Of a DNA stretch of 47,378 nt, positions 15,556-24,155 are shown piece by piece; position 1 is the first letter of the stretch; every line of letters starts with the position of its first letter. A model generated the notes under the pieces. The model was not told the origin of the DNA and ran no database searches. It saw only the letters and a list, made by a program, of their open reading frames with translations. The position numbers were made by a program, and so were the translations under genes. The stretch lies in assembly GCA_003220435.1 (NCBI GenBank), contig QHSL01000096.1, positions 1-47,378 on the forward strand, written 5' to 3'. Source of the DNA: Candidatus Rokuibacteriota bacterium. GTDB lineage: Bacteria; Methylomirabilota; Methylomirabilia; Rokubacteriales; CSP1-6.

Positions 15556-17097
15556 ATGAGGTCATCCACGTCGATCGTCGTCGTCTTCGTGACGCTCGTC
15601 CTGGGCTTCGGTGCCGCCGGCCCGGCGGTAGCGGCACCGGAAGGCACCTTGGTCTGCGGAGTCCACATCACGCTGGCACCCCGCTGGCTCGACCCCGGCG
15701 AGACCGAGGGAATCGCCACGCCGTTCATGGTGCTCTACGCGATCCACGACGCGCTGGTGAAGCCCATGCCGAGCGGCCTCTACACGCCGAGCCTCGCGGA
15801 GTCGTTCACGCAGTCGAAGGACGGGATCACGTACGAGTTCGTGATCCGCAAGGGTGCGAAGTTCCACAACGGCGAGCCCGTCACGGCCGCGGACGTGAAA
15901 TTCTCATTCGAGCGCTACAAGGGCGCGGGCGTGAAGATTCTCAAGGAGCGCGTGCGCGAGGTCCAGATCGTCGATGCGGTCCGCGTGCGCTTCCACCTCA
16001 AGGAGCCGTGGCCGGACTTCATGGCGTTCTACGGCACGACGGCCACCGGCGCGGGATGGGTCGTGCCCAAGGCCTACGTCGAGAAGGTGGGCGACGACGG
16101 CTTCAAGAAGGCGCCCGTCGGGGCCGGGCCGTACAAGTTCGTGAGCTTCAACCCCGGCGTCGAGCTCGTGCTGGAAGCCTTCGACGGGTTCTGGCGCAAG
16201 GCCCCTAACGTCAAGCGCCTCGTGCTGCGGAGCCTGCCGGAAGAGACGACGCGAGCGGCCGCTCTGAAGAATGGCGAGGTGGATATCGCCTATCTCCTGA
16301 CCGGTCCCGTGGCCGAGGACATCCAGCGCACCCCGGGATTCAAGCTGGTCTCGCGCGCGGTCGCTCCCTCGGTCTTCTGGCTCGATCTCCCGGACCAGTG
16401 GGATCCCAAGTCACCGTGGCACGACCGGCGCGTGCGTCAGGCCGCGAGCCTCGCCATCGACCGGCAGGCGCTCAACCAGGCCGAGACTCTCGGGTTCTCG
16501 AAGCCCACCGGCTCGCTGATCCCGGCCGCGCTGGAGTTCTCGAAGTCGTTCCCGCCGGATCCCTACGACCCCCCAAGGGCCCGGCGGCTCCTCGCCGAGG
16601 CGGGCTATCCCAACGGTTTTGACGCCGGCGATCTGTACCCGTGGCCGCCCTACTTCTCGATGGGCGAAGCGCTGATCGGGTACCTCCAGGCCGTCGGGAT
16701 CCGGACGAGGCTGCGGACGATGGAGCGGGCGGCCCTGACCACGGCCTGGCGCGACCGCAAGCTCAAGAACATCATCGTCGGCATCAGCGGCGCGGGGAGC
16801 AACGCGTCCACGCGGCTCGAGGCGTACGTGAGCAAAGGTGGGGCCTATACCGCCGGCGTCATCCCCGAGGTCGAGGACCTCTTCCAGCGCCAGGTGCGTG
16901 AGCTGGACGTGAAGAAGCGCGAGGCCATGCTGCACCAGATCCAGCAGATGCTCTACGACCGGGTGACGCACATCCCGATCTACGAGCTAGCGTTCATCTG
17001 GGGTGTCGGCCCGCGCGTGGAGGAGCCGGGCATCAACCTGGTCCGCAGCTTCGCGTACTCGGCGCCGCTGGAGGACGTGAAGCTGAAGCGGCCGTGA
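15556..17097 (+). CDS. ABC transporter substrate-binding protein, family 5 (peptide/nickel type)
   Basis: The 513-residue protein starts at ATG 15556 behind GGGGAGA. A signal peptide (residues 1-27, ending PAVAAP) sends it to the periplasm. It shows the family 5 marks: TPSLAESFTQSKDGITYEFV, IRKGAKFHNGEPVTAADVKF, APVGAGPYKFVSF, and a late RRLLAEAGYPNGF. Such proteins deliver peptides, nickel or other small molecules to a two-permease ABC importer. No permease or ATPase gene is adjacent, so it is an orphan component or serves a transporter elsewhere. It lies 11 nt past the triple-RidA gene. Confidence 0.9.
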   Translation: MRSSTSIVVVFVTLVLGFGAAGPAVAAPEGTLVCGVHITLAPRWLDPGETEGIATPFMVLYAIHDALVKPMPSGLYTPSLAESFTQSKDGITYEFVIRKGAKFHNGEPVTAADVKFSFERYKGAGVKILKERVREVQIVDAVRVRFHLKEPWPDFMAFYGTTATGAGWVVPKAYVEKVGDDGFKKAPVGAGPYKFVSFNPGVELVLEAFDGFWRKAPNVKRLVLRSLPEETTRAAALKNGEVDIAYLLTGPVAEDIQRTPGFKLVSRAVAPSVFWLDLPDQWDPKSPWHDRRVRQAASLAIDRQALNQAETLGFSKPTGSLIPAALEFSKSFPPDPYDPPRARRLLAEAGYPNGFDAGDLYPWPPYFSMGEALIGYLQAVGIRTRLRTMERAALTTAWRDRKLKNIIVGISGAGSNASTRLEAYVSKGGAYTAGVIPEVEDLFQRQVRELDVKKREAMLHQIQQMLYDRVTHIPIYELAFIWGVGPRVEEPGINLVRSFAYSAPLEDVKLKRP

Positions 17098-17189
17098 TCA
17101 GGCGCCCAGCGCCTCGGCCCCCGCGATCCCATCGGCTATTGACGAGGTCCGCGGCACGGGCACAAGATTGCCGGGAGGAGGAGTCAGAC

Positions 17190-17693
17190 ATGGCGGAAGC
17201 GACGCCCGTCAGGGTGAAGAAGCTCGGTCACGTCGTGTTCACCGTGACCGACATCGAGCGCACCACGAGCTTCTGGACGGAGATCATGGGGTTTCACGTC
17301 TCCGACCGCAACGAGCGTGGGATGGTCTTCCTGCGCAACGCGTCGGATCACCACACGATCGCGCTGGTGCCGGCCGAGACACGCGAGGTGCCACGCGAGG
17401 GGCAGCCCGGCTTTCATCACTGCGCCCTGGAGGTCGGCACCGTCTCCGAGCTGTTCAAGATCCGCGACTTTCTCCGCGGCCGGGGCGTGCCGATCGTCTA
17501 CGAAGGGCGGCGGGGCCCGGGGGGGAATCCGGGGATCGAGTTCAAGGATCCCGACGGGTTCAACATCGAGCTGTATGCCTCGATGGATCAGATCGGCCCG
17601 GATGGCCAGAGTCGACCGGCCGAGCAGTGGCGCCGGGCCAAGACGCTCGAGGAAGCAGTCGCCCATCCGCTACCGGGCGTGACCTATCAGTGA
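17190..17693 (+). CDS. VOC family (glyoxalase/extradiol dioxygenase fold) protein
   Basis: The 167-residue protein starts at ATG 17190 behind GGGAGGAGG. It has the vicinal-oxygen-chelate pattern: LGHVVFTVTDIERTTSFWTE (metal His near 14), GFHHCALEVGTVSEL (second His) and KDPDGFNIELYA (metal Glu). These three positions match the 2-His-1-carboxylate site of extradiol dioxygenases such as catechol 2,3-dioxygenase, so ring cleavage or a glyoxalase-like reaction is possible. It is cytoplasmic. It lies between two genes for exported proteins in the same direction; the gap upstream (92 nt) holds a weak TTGACG...CAAGAT promoter-like pair at 17139. Confidence 0.85.
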   Translation: MAEATPVRVKKLGHVVFTVTDIERTTSFWTEIMGFHVSDRNERGMVFLRNASDHHTIALVPAETREVPREGQPGFHHCALEVGTVSELFKIRDFLRGRGVPIVYEGRRGPGGNPGIEFKDPDGFNIELYASMDQIGPDGQSRPAEQWRRAKTLEEAVAHPLPGVTYQ

Positions 17694-17758
17694 TGTCTCG
17701 TGTTGGTCGCAGCGTTACGCGCGGTGCCCAGTCCCGTCTCGACCGGAGGAGTGCTGCC

Positions 17759-19468
17759 ATGCGCACCAGCCGACGACTGCTGTCGACTTTGTTCGCGATC
17801 GGACTGACGATGCTCGCCGGGACGACGGCGATCGCGCCCGCGGGGGCCCAGGACGCGGCGCAGATCGCGGGGACGGCCACGGTGTCCGGGATCGTCGAGG
17901 CGCCCAAGCCGTTCAAGGCGGCCCAGGTGCACTTCCTGAACGTGGACAAGAACGTCCTGTTCATGGTCTATACGAGCGGCGGCCGGTACCGGGCCGTGAA
18001 CCTGTTCCCCGGCAAATACGAAGTCACCGTCCGCAAGCCCGGCTTCTCGGCGGAGACGAAGAGCCTCACGCTCGCCGCCAACGCCCGGGAGGCGCTTGAC
18101 TTCTCGCTGAGGGAGGAAGCGGCCCAGCCCGTCCAGCAGGGCGTGTTCGGCTTCACCTCGCGCATCGCCGGCGCCACGCTCGTGTCCTACGACGAGCTCT
18201 ACCCGGCCGGTCCGGGCCGCGACCTCGTCGCGAAGACCTGCGTCTACTGCCACGGTAAGAACTTCCTTCCGGGCCGGCAGTACCACGAGACGCAGTGGAC
18301 CCACTTCGTGGATCTGATGCTGAGCCCCTCGTCCCCCCGCGGCGCGATGATTCCCGCGGGAACTCTCAGCCCAACCGACCGCGAGACGGTGATCGCGTAT
18401 CTCGCCAAGCACTATGGCCCCACGAGCGTGAAGCGCGCGCTGAAGGTCGACGCCGAATTCCCCCTGGACGAGACCGTGCTCGGAAAGGCCATGTACGTCG
18501 AGTACTACCTGCCGCTCGACAAGCAGCTCGACGCGGCCAACAAGCAGCGGCGCACCCAGGAGCCGCACTTCGATCCCGATGGCAACGTCTGGTACACGGA
18601 CCGCAGCATCCCCAATCGCATCGGCCGCGTGGACCCACGCACCGGTGAGTTCCGGGACTTCATGATGCCGGATCCGAAGGGGGATCCGCACGGTCTCACC
18701 GTCGACAAGGCCGGCCACGTGTTCTGGGCCGAGACCGTGGGCTTCCATCTGGGCCGCCTCGATCCCAAGACGGGCTCGATGCTCCGCTATCCGATGGACT
18801 CCACCGGCCAGAGCAAGGGCGCCCGGGGCCACACGCCGGTCATCGACTCGAAGGAAAACGTCTGGTTCACCGTCATCGGCGGCGACATGCTTGGTAAATG
18901 GGACCGCAAGACCGAGAAGGCCCGGGTGTGGAAAGTGCCGACGGCGGGCGCGGCGCCCTACGGCATCAGCCTCGACAAGGACGAGAACGTCTGGTTCGCC
19001 GAGTTTCGGCGTGGCAAGATCGGCAAGTTCGATCCGAAGACGGAGAAGTTCACCGAGTACTCAGCCCTGACGCAGCCGACGACGATCCGCCGGCTGGGCG
19101 TCGACTCCGCCGGCGCCGTCTGGTACGGCGGCTTCAGCACCGGCAAGCTCGGCAAGCTCGATCCGAAAACCGGCCGGATCGTCGAGTACGACATCCCCAT
19201 GCCTTTCTCTGAGCCCTACGACGTCTGGCCCGATCGACACGACCAGATCTGGATCAGCGACGGTGGCCAGGGCGGGAGCCTGATCCGTTTCGACCCGAAG
19301 TCCGAGAAGTTCACGTACTACCCGACACCGCAGACCACCGATCAACCGAAGCTCGCCATCACGCGCGACGGTGCGGTCTGGTATACGCCGCGCTCGTCAT
19401 CGAAGGCCGCAGCCGGGGTGCTCTACCCGGACGTGGGGAAGATGACGACGTTCGGCGCGCACTACTGA
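17759..19468 (+). CDS. Exported haem-binding beta-propeller protein (CarboxypepD-reg + CxxCH + Vgb-like)
   Basis: The 569-residue protein starts at ATG 17759 behind GGAGGAG. The signal peptide covers residues 1-30 (ending PAGAQ). Residues about 38-120 form a carboxypeptidase-regulatory-like beta sandwich (VSGIVEAPKPFKAAQVHF, FPGKYEVTVRKPGF). CVYCH near 160 is a single c-type haem site. From about 260 to the end, repeated W-YTD, PHGLTVDKAGHVFWAE and GKLGKLDPKTG strands make a propeller like virginiamycin B lyase. It should be periplasmic. Redox or lyase activity is inferred and the substrate is unknown. A longer relative with the same order of parts is at 32524-34680. Confidence 0.85.
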   Translation: MRTSRRLLSTLFAIGLTMLAGTTAIAPAGAQDAAQIAGTATVSGIVEAPKPFKAAQVHFLNVDKNVLFMVYTSGGRYRAVNLFPGKYEVTVRKPGFSAETKSLTLAANAREALDFSLREEAAQPVQQGVFGFTSRIAGATLVSYDELYPAGPGRDLVAKTCVYCHGKNFLPGRQYHETQWTHFVDLMLSPSSPRGAMIPAGTLSPTDRETVIAYLAKHYGPTSVKRALKVDAEFPLDETVLGKAMYVEYYLPLDKQLDAANKQRRTQEPHFDPDGNVWYTDRSIPNRIGRVDPRTGEFRDFMMPDPKGDPHGLTVDKAGHVFWAETVGFHLGRLDPKTGSMLRYPMDSTGQSKGARGHTPVIDSKENVWFTVIGGDMLGKWDRKTEKARVWKVPTAGAAPYGISLDKDENVWFAEFRRGKIGKFDPKTEKFTEYSALTQPTTIRRLGVDSAGAVWYGGFSTGKLGKLDPKTGRIVEYDIPMPFSEPYDVWPDRHDQIWISDGGQGGSLIRFDPKSEKFTYYPTPQTTDQPKLAITRDGAVWYTPRSSSKAAAGVLYPDVGKMTTFGAHY

Positions 19469-19531
19469 GTCTGCGCCGCGTCGGTCGGCATCCCGGGCTC
19501 CTGGTGACCGGCGGCGGCGGGATCGTCGCGG

Positions 19532-20620
19532 CTACCCGCGAGCCCGGCGCGCCGCCCGCGCCTCGACTAGCAGCACGCACAACACCACGATCGCCTGGAA
19601 CACGGCCCCGGCGCTCGCCGGCAGCTTCACGCTCCGCTGCAGCGAGTCGGCGCCGACCATGAGGACCGCCACCAGCGCCGAGGCCACAGCCACACCGATC
19701 GGATGCATGCGACCCAGCACCGCGATGAGAATCGCCATCGCCCCGTAGCCCGGCGTGAGCCCGAGGATCAGGCGGTTGTGGTAGCCGACCACCTCGATCG
19801 CGCCGGCCAGACCGGCGAGCGCCCCGCTGAGCGCCAGCGTCACCAGCGTGATGCGGCCCAGGCGCACGCCGCCGAGCGTCGCGGCGCGCGGGTTGTCGCC
19901 CACCGTGCGGATCTCGTAGCCGAGCAGTGTGCGGCCCAGAAGGACCGCGACGGCCGCGGACATCACGAGCGCGATGAGAACTCCGGCGTGCGCGCCCGCG
20001 GCGGGAAGTAGCATCGGCAGCGTCGCGCTCTCCGGCAGGACGCGCGTGATGGCCTCGCCCGTGATCGGATCGTTCCAGGGCCCGGTCGCGACCCACTCGG
20101 TGAGGTAGTAGGCGATGAAGTTGAGCATCACCGTCACGAAGATCTCGTTGACGCCCCAGCGCGCGCGCAAGGCGCCGGGGACGGCGCCGAGCGCCGCTCC
20201 CCCTGCGAAGCCGGCGAGGAGCGCCAGCGGCAGCATGAGGACGAGCGGGAGCGCGCCGCCCACCGCGAAGGCGAGGCCGGTGGCGACGATGGCGCCCGCG
20301 TACATCTGGCCGTCGACGCCGATGTTGAAGAAGCCGCCCTGGCGGGCCAGCATCACGGCCATGCTGCCGAGCAGCAGCGGTGAGATCTTGTTGAGGGTCT
20401 GCGCGATGCCGGCGACGCTGCCAAGCGAGCTCGACAGGATGGTCCGGAAGGCGAGCGCCACGTCGCCTCGCATCGCGAGGATGAAGAGCGCGCTGACCGC
20501 GGCGGCCAGCGCGACGGCCACGACGTAGGTGAGCACCGCCGTCGTGACACGCGACCGGCCGCCCGACCGCACCGGGACGACGACGGCCTCGGCGACGGCC
20601 GGGCGGCTCTCAGCGCTCAC
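19532..20620 (-). CDS. BMP-type ABC importer permease 1
   Basis: The 362-residue protein starts at GTG 20620, overlapping the ATPase stop by GTGA. It has about nine to ten membrane helices. Family marks of the branched-chain/nucleoside permeases are MLARQGGFFNIGVDGQMYAG, ARWGVNEIFVTVMLNF and TVGDNPRAATLGGVRLG. It forms the inner-membrane channel with the second permease at 23217-24155. The pair resembles nucleoside importers with BMP-type binding proteins (YufP/YufQ-like). It is the last gene of the hyu-importer operon. Confidence 0.9.
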   Translation of the reverse strand: MSAESRPAVAEAVVVPVRSGGRSRVTTAVLTYVVAVALAAAVSALFILAMRGDVALAFRTILSSSLGSVAGIAQTLNKISPLLLGSMAVMLARQGGFFNIGVDGQMYAGAIVATGLAFAVGGALPLVLMLPLALLAGFAGGAALGAVPGALRARWGVNEIFVTVMLNFIAYYLTEWVATGPWNDPITGEAITRVLPESATLPMLLPAAGAHAGVLIALVMSAAVAVLLGRTLLGYEIRTVGDNPRAATLGGVRLGRITLVTLALSGALAGLAGAIEVVGYHNRLILGLTPGYGAMAILIAVLGRMHPIGVAVASALVAVLMVGADSLQRSVKLPASAGAVFQAIVVLCVLLVEARAARRARG

Positions 20621-22143
20621 GGTGCGGCCGGATTCGCGGCGCCGGCCATGAGGCGCCCGATCGCATAGGGATCGAAGCGCTCGCGCCGAAAGTCGGCGAC
20701 GATCGCTCCGCGGAACATCACCACGATGCGGTGGCAGAGCTGTCGCAGCTCGTCGAGGTCCTCGGAGAACAGCAGCACGCCGCCGCCCGCCTCCGCGAAG
20801 GCCAGGCACCGGCGGCGCACGAACTCCGTCGCGCGCACGTCGAGTCCCCGCGTCGGGTTGGTGGCGACCAGCAGGCGCCCGCCGACGGCACGCGCCTGGG
20901 CCATCGCGCGCGCCACCAGGACTTTCTGGATGTTGCCGCCCGAGAGCTCCACGGCCATCGCGTCCTCGCTCCGGGCCCTGATGGCATATTCGGCAATCGC
21001 CTCGCGAGCCAGGGCTCGGGCTCGACCCCGGTCGAAGCTCAAGCCGCCACCGAACGCGAATGGATGCAGGCCCAGCACGAGGTTCTCCGCCACCGACAGG
21101 CCGGGCAGGAGACCGTCCGCGATCCGGTCCTCGGGGATCACGACCAGGCCGGCCGCGATGCGCGTCCGCACCGACGCGGCGGTCACGTCGCGACCGCCGA
21201 GCAGGATGCGCCCGCCGGCCGGCCGCAGCGCGCCCGCCAGCGCGTCGGCGAGCTCGCGCTGACCGTTGCCGGCCACGCCGGCGACGCCCACGACCTCGCC
21301 CGCGCCGACTCGGAACGTGCAGTCGGCGAGGACCGGCCGGCCGCGCTCCCCCTGCACCGCGAGGTCACGCACGTCGAGCACCACGTCTCCGCTCGACGCC
21401 TGGGCGATCGGGCTCGAGCTCTGGAGACGCTCGCCGATCATCAGCTCGATCAGCCGCCCCTCGTCCATCTCGGCGCGCGCGAGCGTCGCCACTTGAAGAC
21501 CGCCCCGCATGACGGTCACGCGGTCGCAGTTGGCGAGGATCTCGCGGATCTTGTGGGTGATGAAGACGACGGTGAGCCCCTGATCGGCCATCGCCCGGAG
21601 CGTCCCGAACAGCGTGTCGACCTCCTGCGGCGTGAGCATGGTCGTGGGCTCGTCGAGGATCAGGATGCCGACGCCGCGGTAGAGCGAACGCAGGATCTCG
21701 ACCTTCTGCTGCACGCCCACGGCGAGCCGCCGCACCTCGACGTCGAGGTCGAGCGCGAGCCCGAAGCGCGCGGCGAGGGCCTCGATGTCCTCGCGGTGCC
21801 GCTCGGGGCGCAGCCAGAGGCGCCCGCCCTCGCGGCCCAGCAGGACGTTCTCGAGCGCGCTGAAGGTGGGGATCAGCTCCACGTGCTGGTGGACCATGCC
21901 GATGCCGTGGCGGAGCGCGTCGCTCGGCGCCGAGATGGCAGCGGCGACGCCGTCGATGGCGATCTGGCCGCGATCGGCGCGGTAGAGCCCGCTCAACACG
22001 TTCATGAGCGTGGTCTTGCCCGCGCCGTTCTCGCCGAGCAGGCCGTGGATCTCGCCGCGCGCGGCGGTGAAGTCCACGCCGGCCAGGGCCACGGTCTCCC
22101 CGAACCGCTTGCCGATGCCCGACATGTGGACGCGCTCCGCCAT
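20617..22143 (-). CDS. BMP-type ABC importer ATPase, two fused ATP-binding domains
   Basis: The 508-residue protein starts at ATG 22143. Domain 1 has Walker A GENGAGKTT (about 38-46) and Walker B LILDEPTTMLTP. Domain 2 begins near 260 with GEVVGVAGVAGNGQRELADA, a degenerate Walker A usual for this type, and carries the signature ELSGGNIQKVLVARA. The layout matches sugar/nucleoside ATPases such as RbsA and YufO. It sits at the membrane and powers the two permeases in this operon. It lies 17 nt past the binding-protein gene and overlaps permease 1. Confidence 0.93.
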   Translation of the reverse strand: MAERVHMSGIGKRFGETVALAGVDFTAARGEIHGLLGENGAGKTTLMNVLSGLYRADRGQIAIDGVAAAISAPSDALRHGIGMVHQHVELIPTFSALENVLLGREGGRLWLRPERHREDIEALAARFGLALDLDVEVRRLAVGVQQKVEILRSLYRGVGILILDEPTTMLTPQEVDTLFGTLRAMADQGLTVVFITHKIREILANCDRVTVMRGGLQVATLARAEMDEGRLIELMIGERLQSSSPIAQASSGDVVLDVRDLAVQGERGRPVLADCTFRVGAGEVVGVAGVAGNGQRELADALAGALRPAGGRILLGGRDVTAASVRTRIAAGLVVIPEDRIADGLLPGLSVAENLVLGLHPFAFGGGLSFDRGRARALAREAIAEYAIRARSEDAMAVELSGGNIQKVLVARAMAQARAVGGRLLVATNPTRGLDVRATEFVRRRCLAFAEAGGGVLLFSEDLDELRQLCHRIVVMFRGAIVADFRRERFDPYAIGRLMAGAANPAAP

Positions 22144-22160
22144 GGCGCGCCGCCGACCCG

Positions 22161-23135
22161 CTACGGCGTCTTGTCGAGGACTTCCGGGATCGCCTTGCCC
22201 CCCACGACGTCCTTGAAGATCGCGCGCACTTTGTCGCCGACGCCCGGGGGCACGTTACGGATCTCGGATAGCTCCATGCCGCTCCCGGGCCGCATCTCGT
22301 AGTACCCGGTCCGCTCGCCCTTGAGAATCTTGCCCACGATCTCGTGGTAGGGCTTGTTGAAGTCGAACAGCAGCGAGATGGCCAGGTTCTTCGGCGCGAG
22401 ATCCCACTTCTCCGTGTAGAACGTCGTCAGGAGCACCGGACGCGGCGCCGCCTTGACGGCCTCGATGACGCCGGAGAGGCCGAGATTCACGAAGACGACG
22501 ATGAAGTCGGCGCCGGCCGCGATCTGGGCTTCGGCCGTCTGGCGCGCCTTCACCGGGTCGTTGAAGTCGCCGACCCAGTTGTAGAGGAGCTGGGCCTTCC
22601 CGTTCACATCTTTGATGGCCTGCGCGACGGAGTTCACGGAGGTGATCACGTCCGGCAGGCGCACGCCGCAGACCATGCCCACCCTGTCGGTCTTGGTGGC
22701 GAGCGCACCGAGGGCGCCCAGCACGTAGAAGCCCTGATGGAACTTGCGGCCGATGTTCCAGACGTTCTTCGGGAGATTCGGCAGCCGCCCCGACGCCTCC
22801 TGGATCCACGTGGCGTTCGAGAGCTGCGGCGCGAGCTTGTTCATGATCGGGATGAACTGCCCTCCGTGGTTCGCGACGATCTCGTAGCCGGCGGTGACGT
22901 ACTCGCGGGTGATGCGCTCGGCGTCGGCCACGACCACCGACTCCGAGTGCGAGACCTGGAGGTCGTACGTCTTCGCGACCTGCTGGAGGGCGAGATAGCC
23001 GACCGCGTTGAAGTCGGCGTCCTGGATGGGGCCCGGCATGATCATCGCCATCTTCCGCTTGGCCTGGGCGGCGGCGAGCCCGGGGCGCGCGGCGGCGCCG
23101 GCGAGAGTCAGGGCGAGAAAGCTTCGGCGGTCCAT
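22161..23135 (-). CDS. BMP family ABC importer substrate-binding protein
   Basis: The 324-residue protein starts at ATG 23135 behind AAGGAGA. The N-terminus MDRRSFLALTLAGAAA is a signal peptide, possibly Tat-type because of the RRSF motif. KMAMIMPGPIQDADFNAVGY begins the BMP/PnrA-like fold, with a later GADFIVVFVNLGLSGVIEA. BMP proteins bind nucleosides or purines, and some bind other small cyclic compounds. Together with HyuA and HyuB upstream in the operon this suggests a hydantoin-, oxoproline- or purine-derived ligand. A hairpin repeat lies between its start and the upstream permease gene. Confidence 0.88.
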   Translation of the reverse strand: MDRRSFLALTLAGAAARPGLAAAQAKRKMAMIMPGPIQDADFNAVGYLALQQVAKTYDLQVSHSESVVVADAERITREYVTAGYEIVANHGGQFIPIMNKLAPQLSNATWIQEASGRLPNLPKNVWNIGRKFHQGFYVLGALGALATKTDRVGMVCGVRLPDVITSVNSVAQAIKDVNGKAQLLYNWVGDFNDPVKARQTAEAQIAAGADFIVVFVNLGLSGVIEAVKAAPRPVLLTTFYTEKWDLAPKNLAISLLFDFNKPYHEIVGKILKGERTGYYEMRPGSGMELSEIRNVPPGVGDKVRAIFKDVVGGKAIPEVLDKTP

Positions 23136-23154
23136 CGAAGTCTCCTTTTTGTAA

Positions 23155-23203
23155 GCGCGCCTCGGCCGGCGGGGCCCCAGCCCCGCGACGGCCTGCGGCG
23201 CGC
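23155..23203. repeat. REP-like hairpin repeat, copy 2
   Basis: This copy runs from GCGCGCC to GGCGCGC and can pair 7 + 5 + 7 bp around the CCCA loop. It sits inside the operon between permease 2 and the binding-protein gene. In minus-strand transcripts it lies just ahead of the binding protein's ribosome site, where it could stabilise mRNA ends or change relative expression. Confidence 0.8.
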
Positions 23204-23216
23204 ACCGCTGCGGGGC

Positions 23217-24155
23217 TCACCCGCGCGCTTCTCGGTCGTAGGGCACAGCCAGCGCCTGCGGCGCGCGCGCGCCGCGATAGATGCGCACGAGCACGACGAG
23301 GGCAAAGAGGTACGGGAGCATCAGGAGAAACTGCACCGGCACAGCCTTCTCCACGATGCCCGCCTTGAACTGGAACGCCTCGACGTAGGCGAATAGCAGC
23401 GCGCCGCCGAGGGCGGTGAACGGCATCCAGCGGCCGAAGATGACGAGCATCAGGGCGAGCCACCCGCGCCCGGCCGTCATGTTGTCGCTGAAGGTCCCGG
23501 TGAGGACGATCGGCAGGTAGGCGCCGCCCAGGCCGATGAGCAACCCGCCCACCGCGGCCGCGCCGTAGCGCAGCCGCTCGACGCTGATGCCGAGCGCGTC
23601 GACCGAGCGAGGATTTTCGCCGGTGGCGCGCAGCCGCAGGCCCCAGGGCGTGCGGAAGAGCGCCAGATGAACCAGCGGGACGAGCAGAAAGGCCAGGTAC
23701 GTCAGCAGCGTCTGATGGAAGAAGACGTGCCCGACCACCGGCAGATCGGCGAGGCCCGGCAGCGGCACCGGCGCGAGCGTCTGGACACTGGGCGGGCTGG
23801 TCCGCACGCCGAAGACGACGCGGAAGAGGAGCGAGGAAAGCCCGACGCCGAGCACGTAGAGGCCGAGGCCGACCGTGATCTGCGGCCCGCCGAGCGCCAC
23901 CGCGTAGTAGACGAGCAGCAGCGTGAGGATCGCCGCCGCCCCCATCCCGGCGACGATGCCCGCGGCGGCGCTCCGGGTCTGCCACGTGACGACGAAGCAG
24001 GTCACCGCGGCGACGAGCATCATGCCTTCGATGCCGATGTTCAGGACGCCGCTCCGCTCGATGATCAGCTCGCCGAGCGCCGCGATGATCAGCGGCGCCG
24101 CGTAGACGAGCGTCTGCTGCCAGAGATGCGGATCGACCAGCAGCCAGAGGCTCAC
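23217..24155 (-). CDS. BMP-type ABC importer permease 2
   Basis: The 312-residue protein starts at GTG 24155, overlapping the stop of hyuB by GTGA. It has about eight to nine membrane helices and the family marks ELIIERSGVLNIGIEGMML, GGPQITVGLGLYVLGVGLS and RATGENPRSVDALGISVERL. It is the second, shorter permease of the nucleoside-type importer. Overlap with hyuB ties uptake and hydrolysis to one message. Its end is separated from the binding-protein gene by the hairpin repeat. Confidence 0.9.
   Translation of the reverse strand: MSLWLLVDPHLWQQTLVYAAPLIIAALGELIIERSGVLNIGIEGMMLVAAVTCFVVTWQTRSAAAGIVAGMGAAAILTLLLVYYAVALGGPQITVGLGLYVLGVGLSSLLFRVVFGVRTSPPSVQTLAPVPLPGLADLPVVGHVFFHQTLLTYLAFLLVPLVHLALFRTPWGLRLRATGENPRSVDALGISVERLRYGAAAVGGLLIGLGGAYLPIVLTGTFSDNMTAGRGWLALMLVIFGRWMPFTALGGALLFAYVEAFQFKAGIVEKAVPVQFLLMLPYLFALVVLVRIYRGARAPQALAVPYDREARG

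Noticed and set aside
17101-17189. Promoter TTGACG (17139) with CAAGAT ahead of the VOC gene
   Set aside because: The -10 match is poor and the gene may be read through from upstream, so it is noted only in the gene entry.
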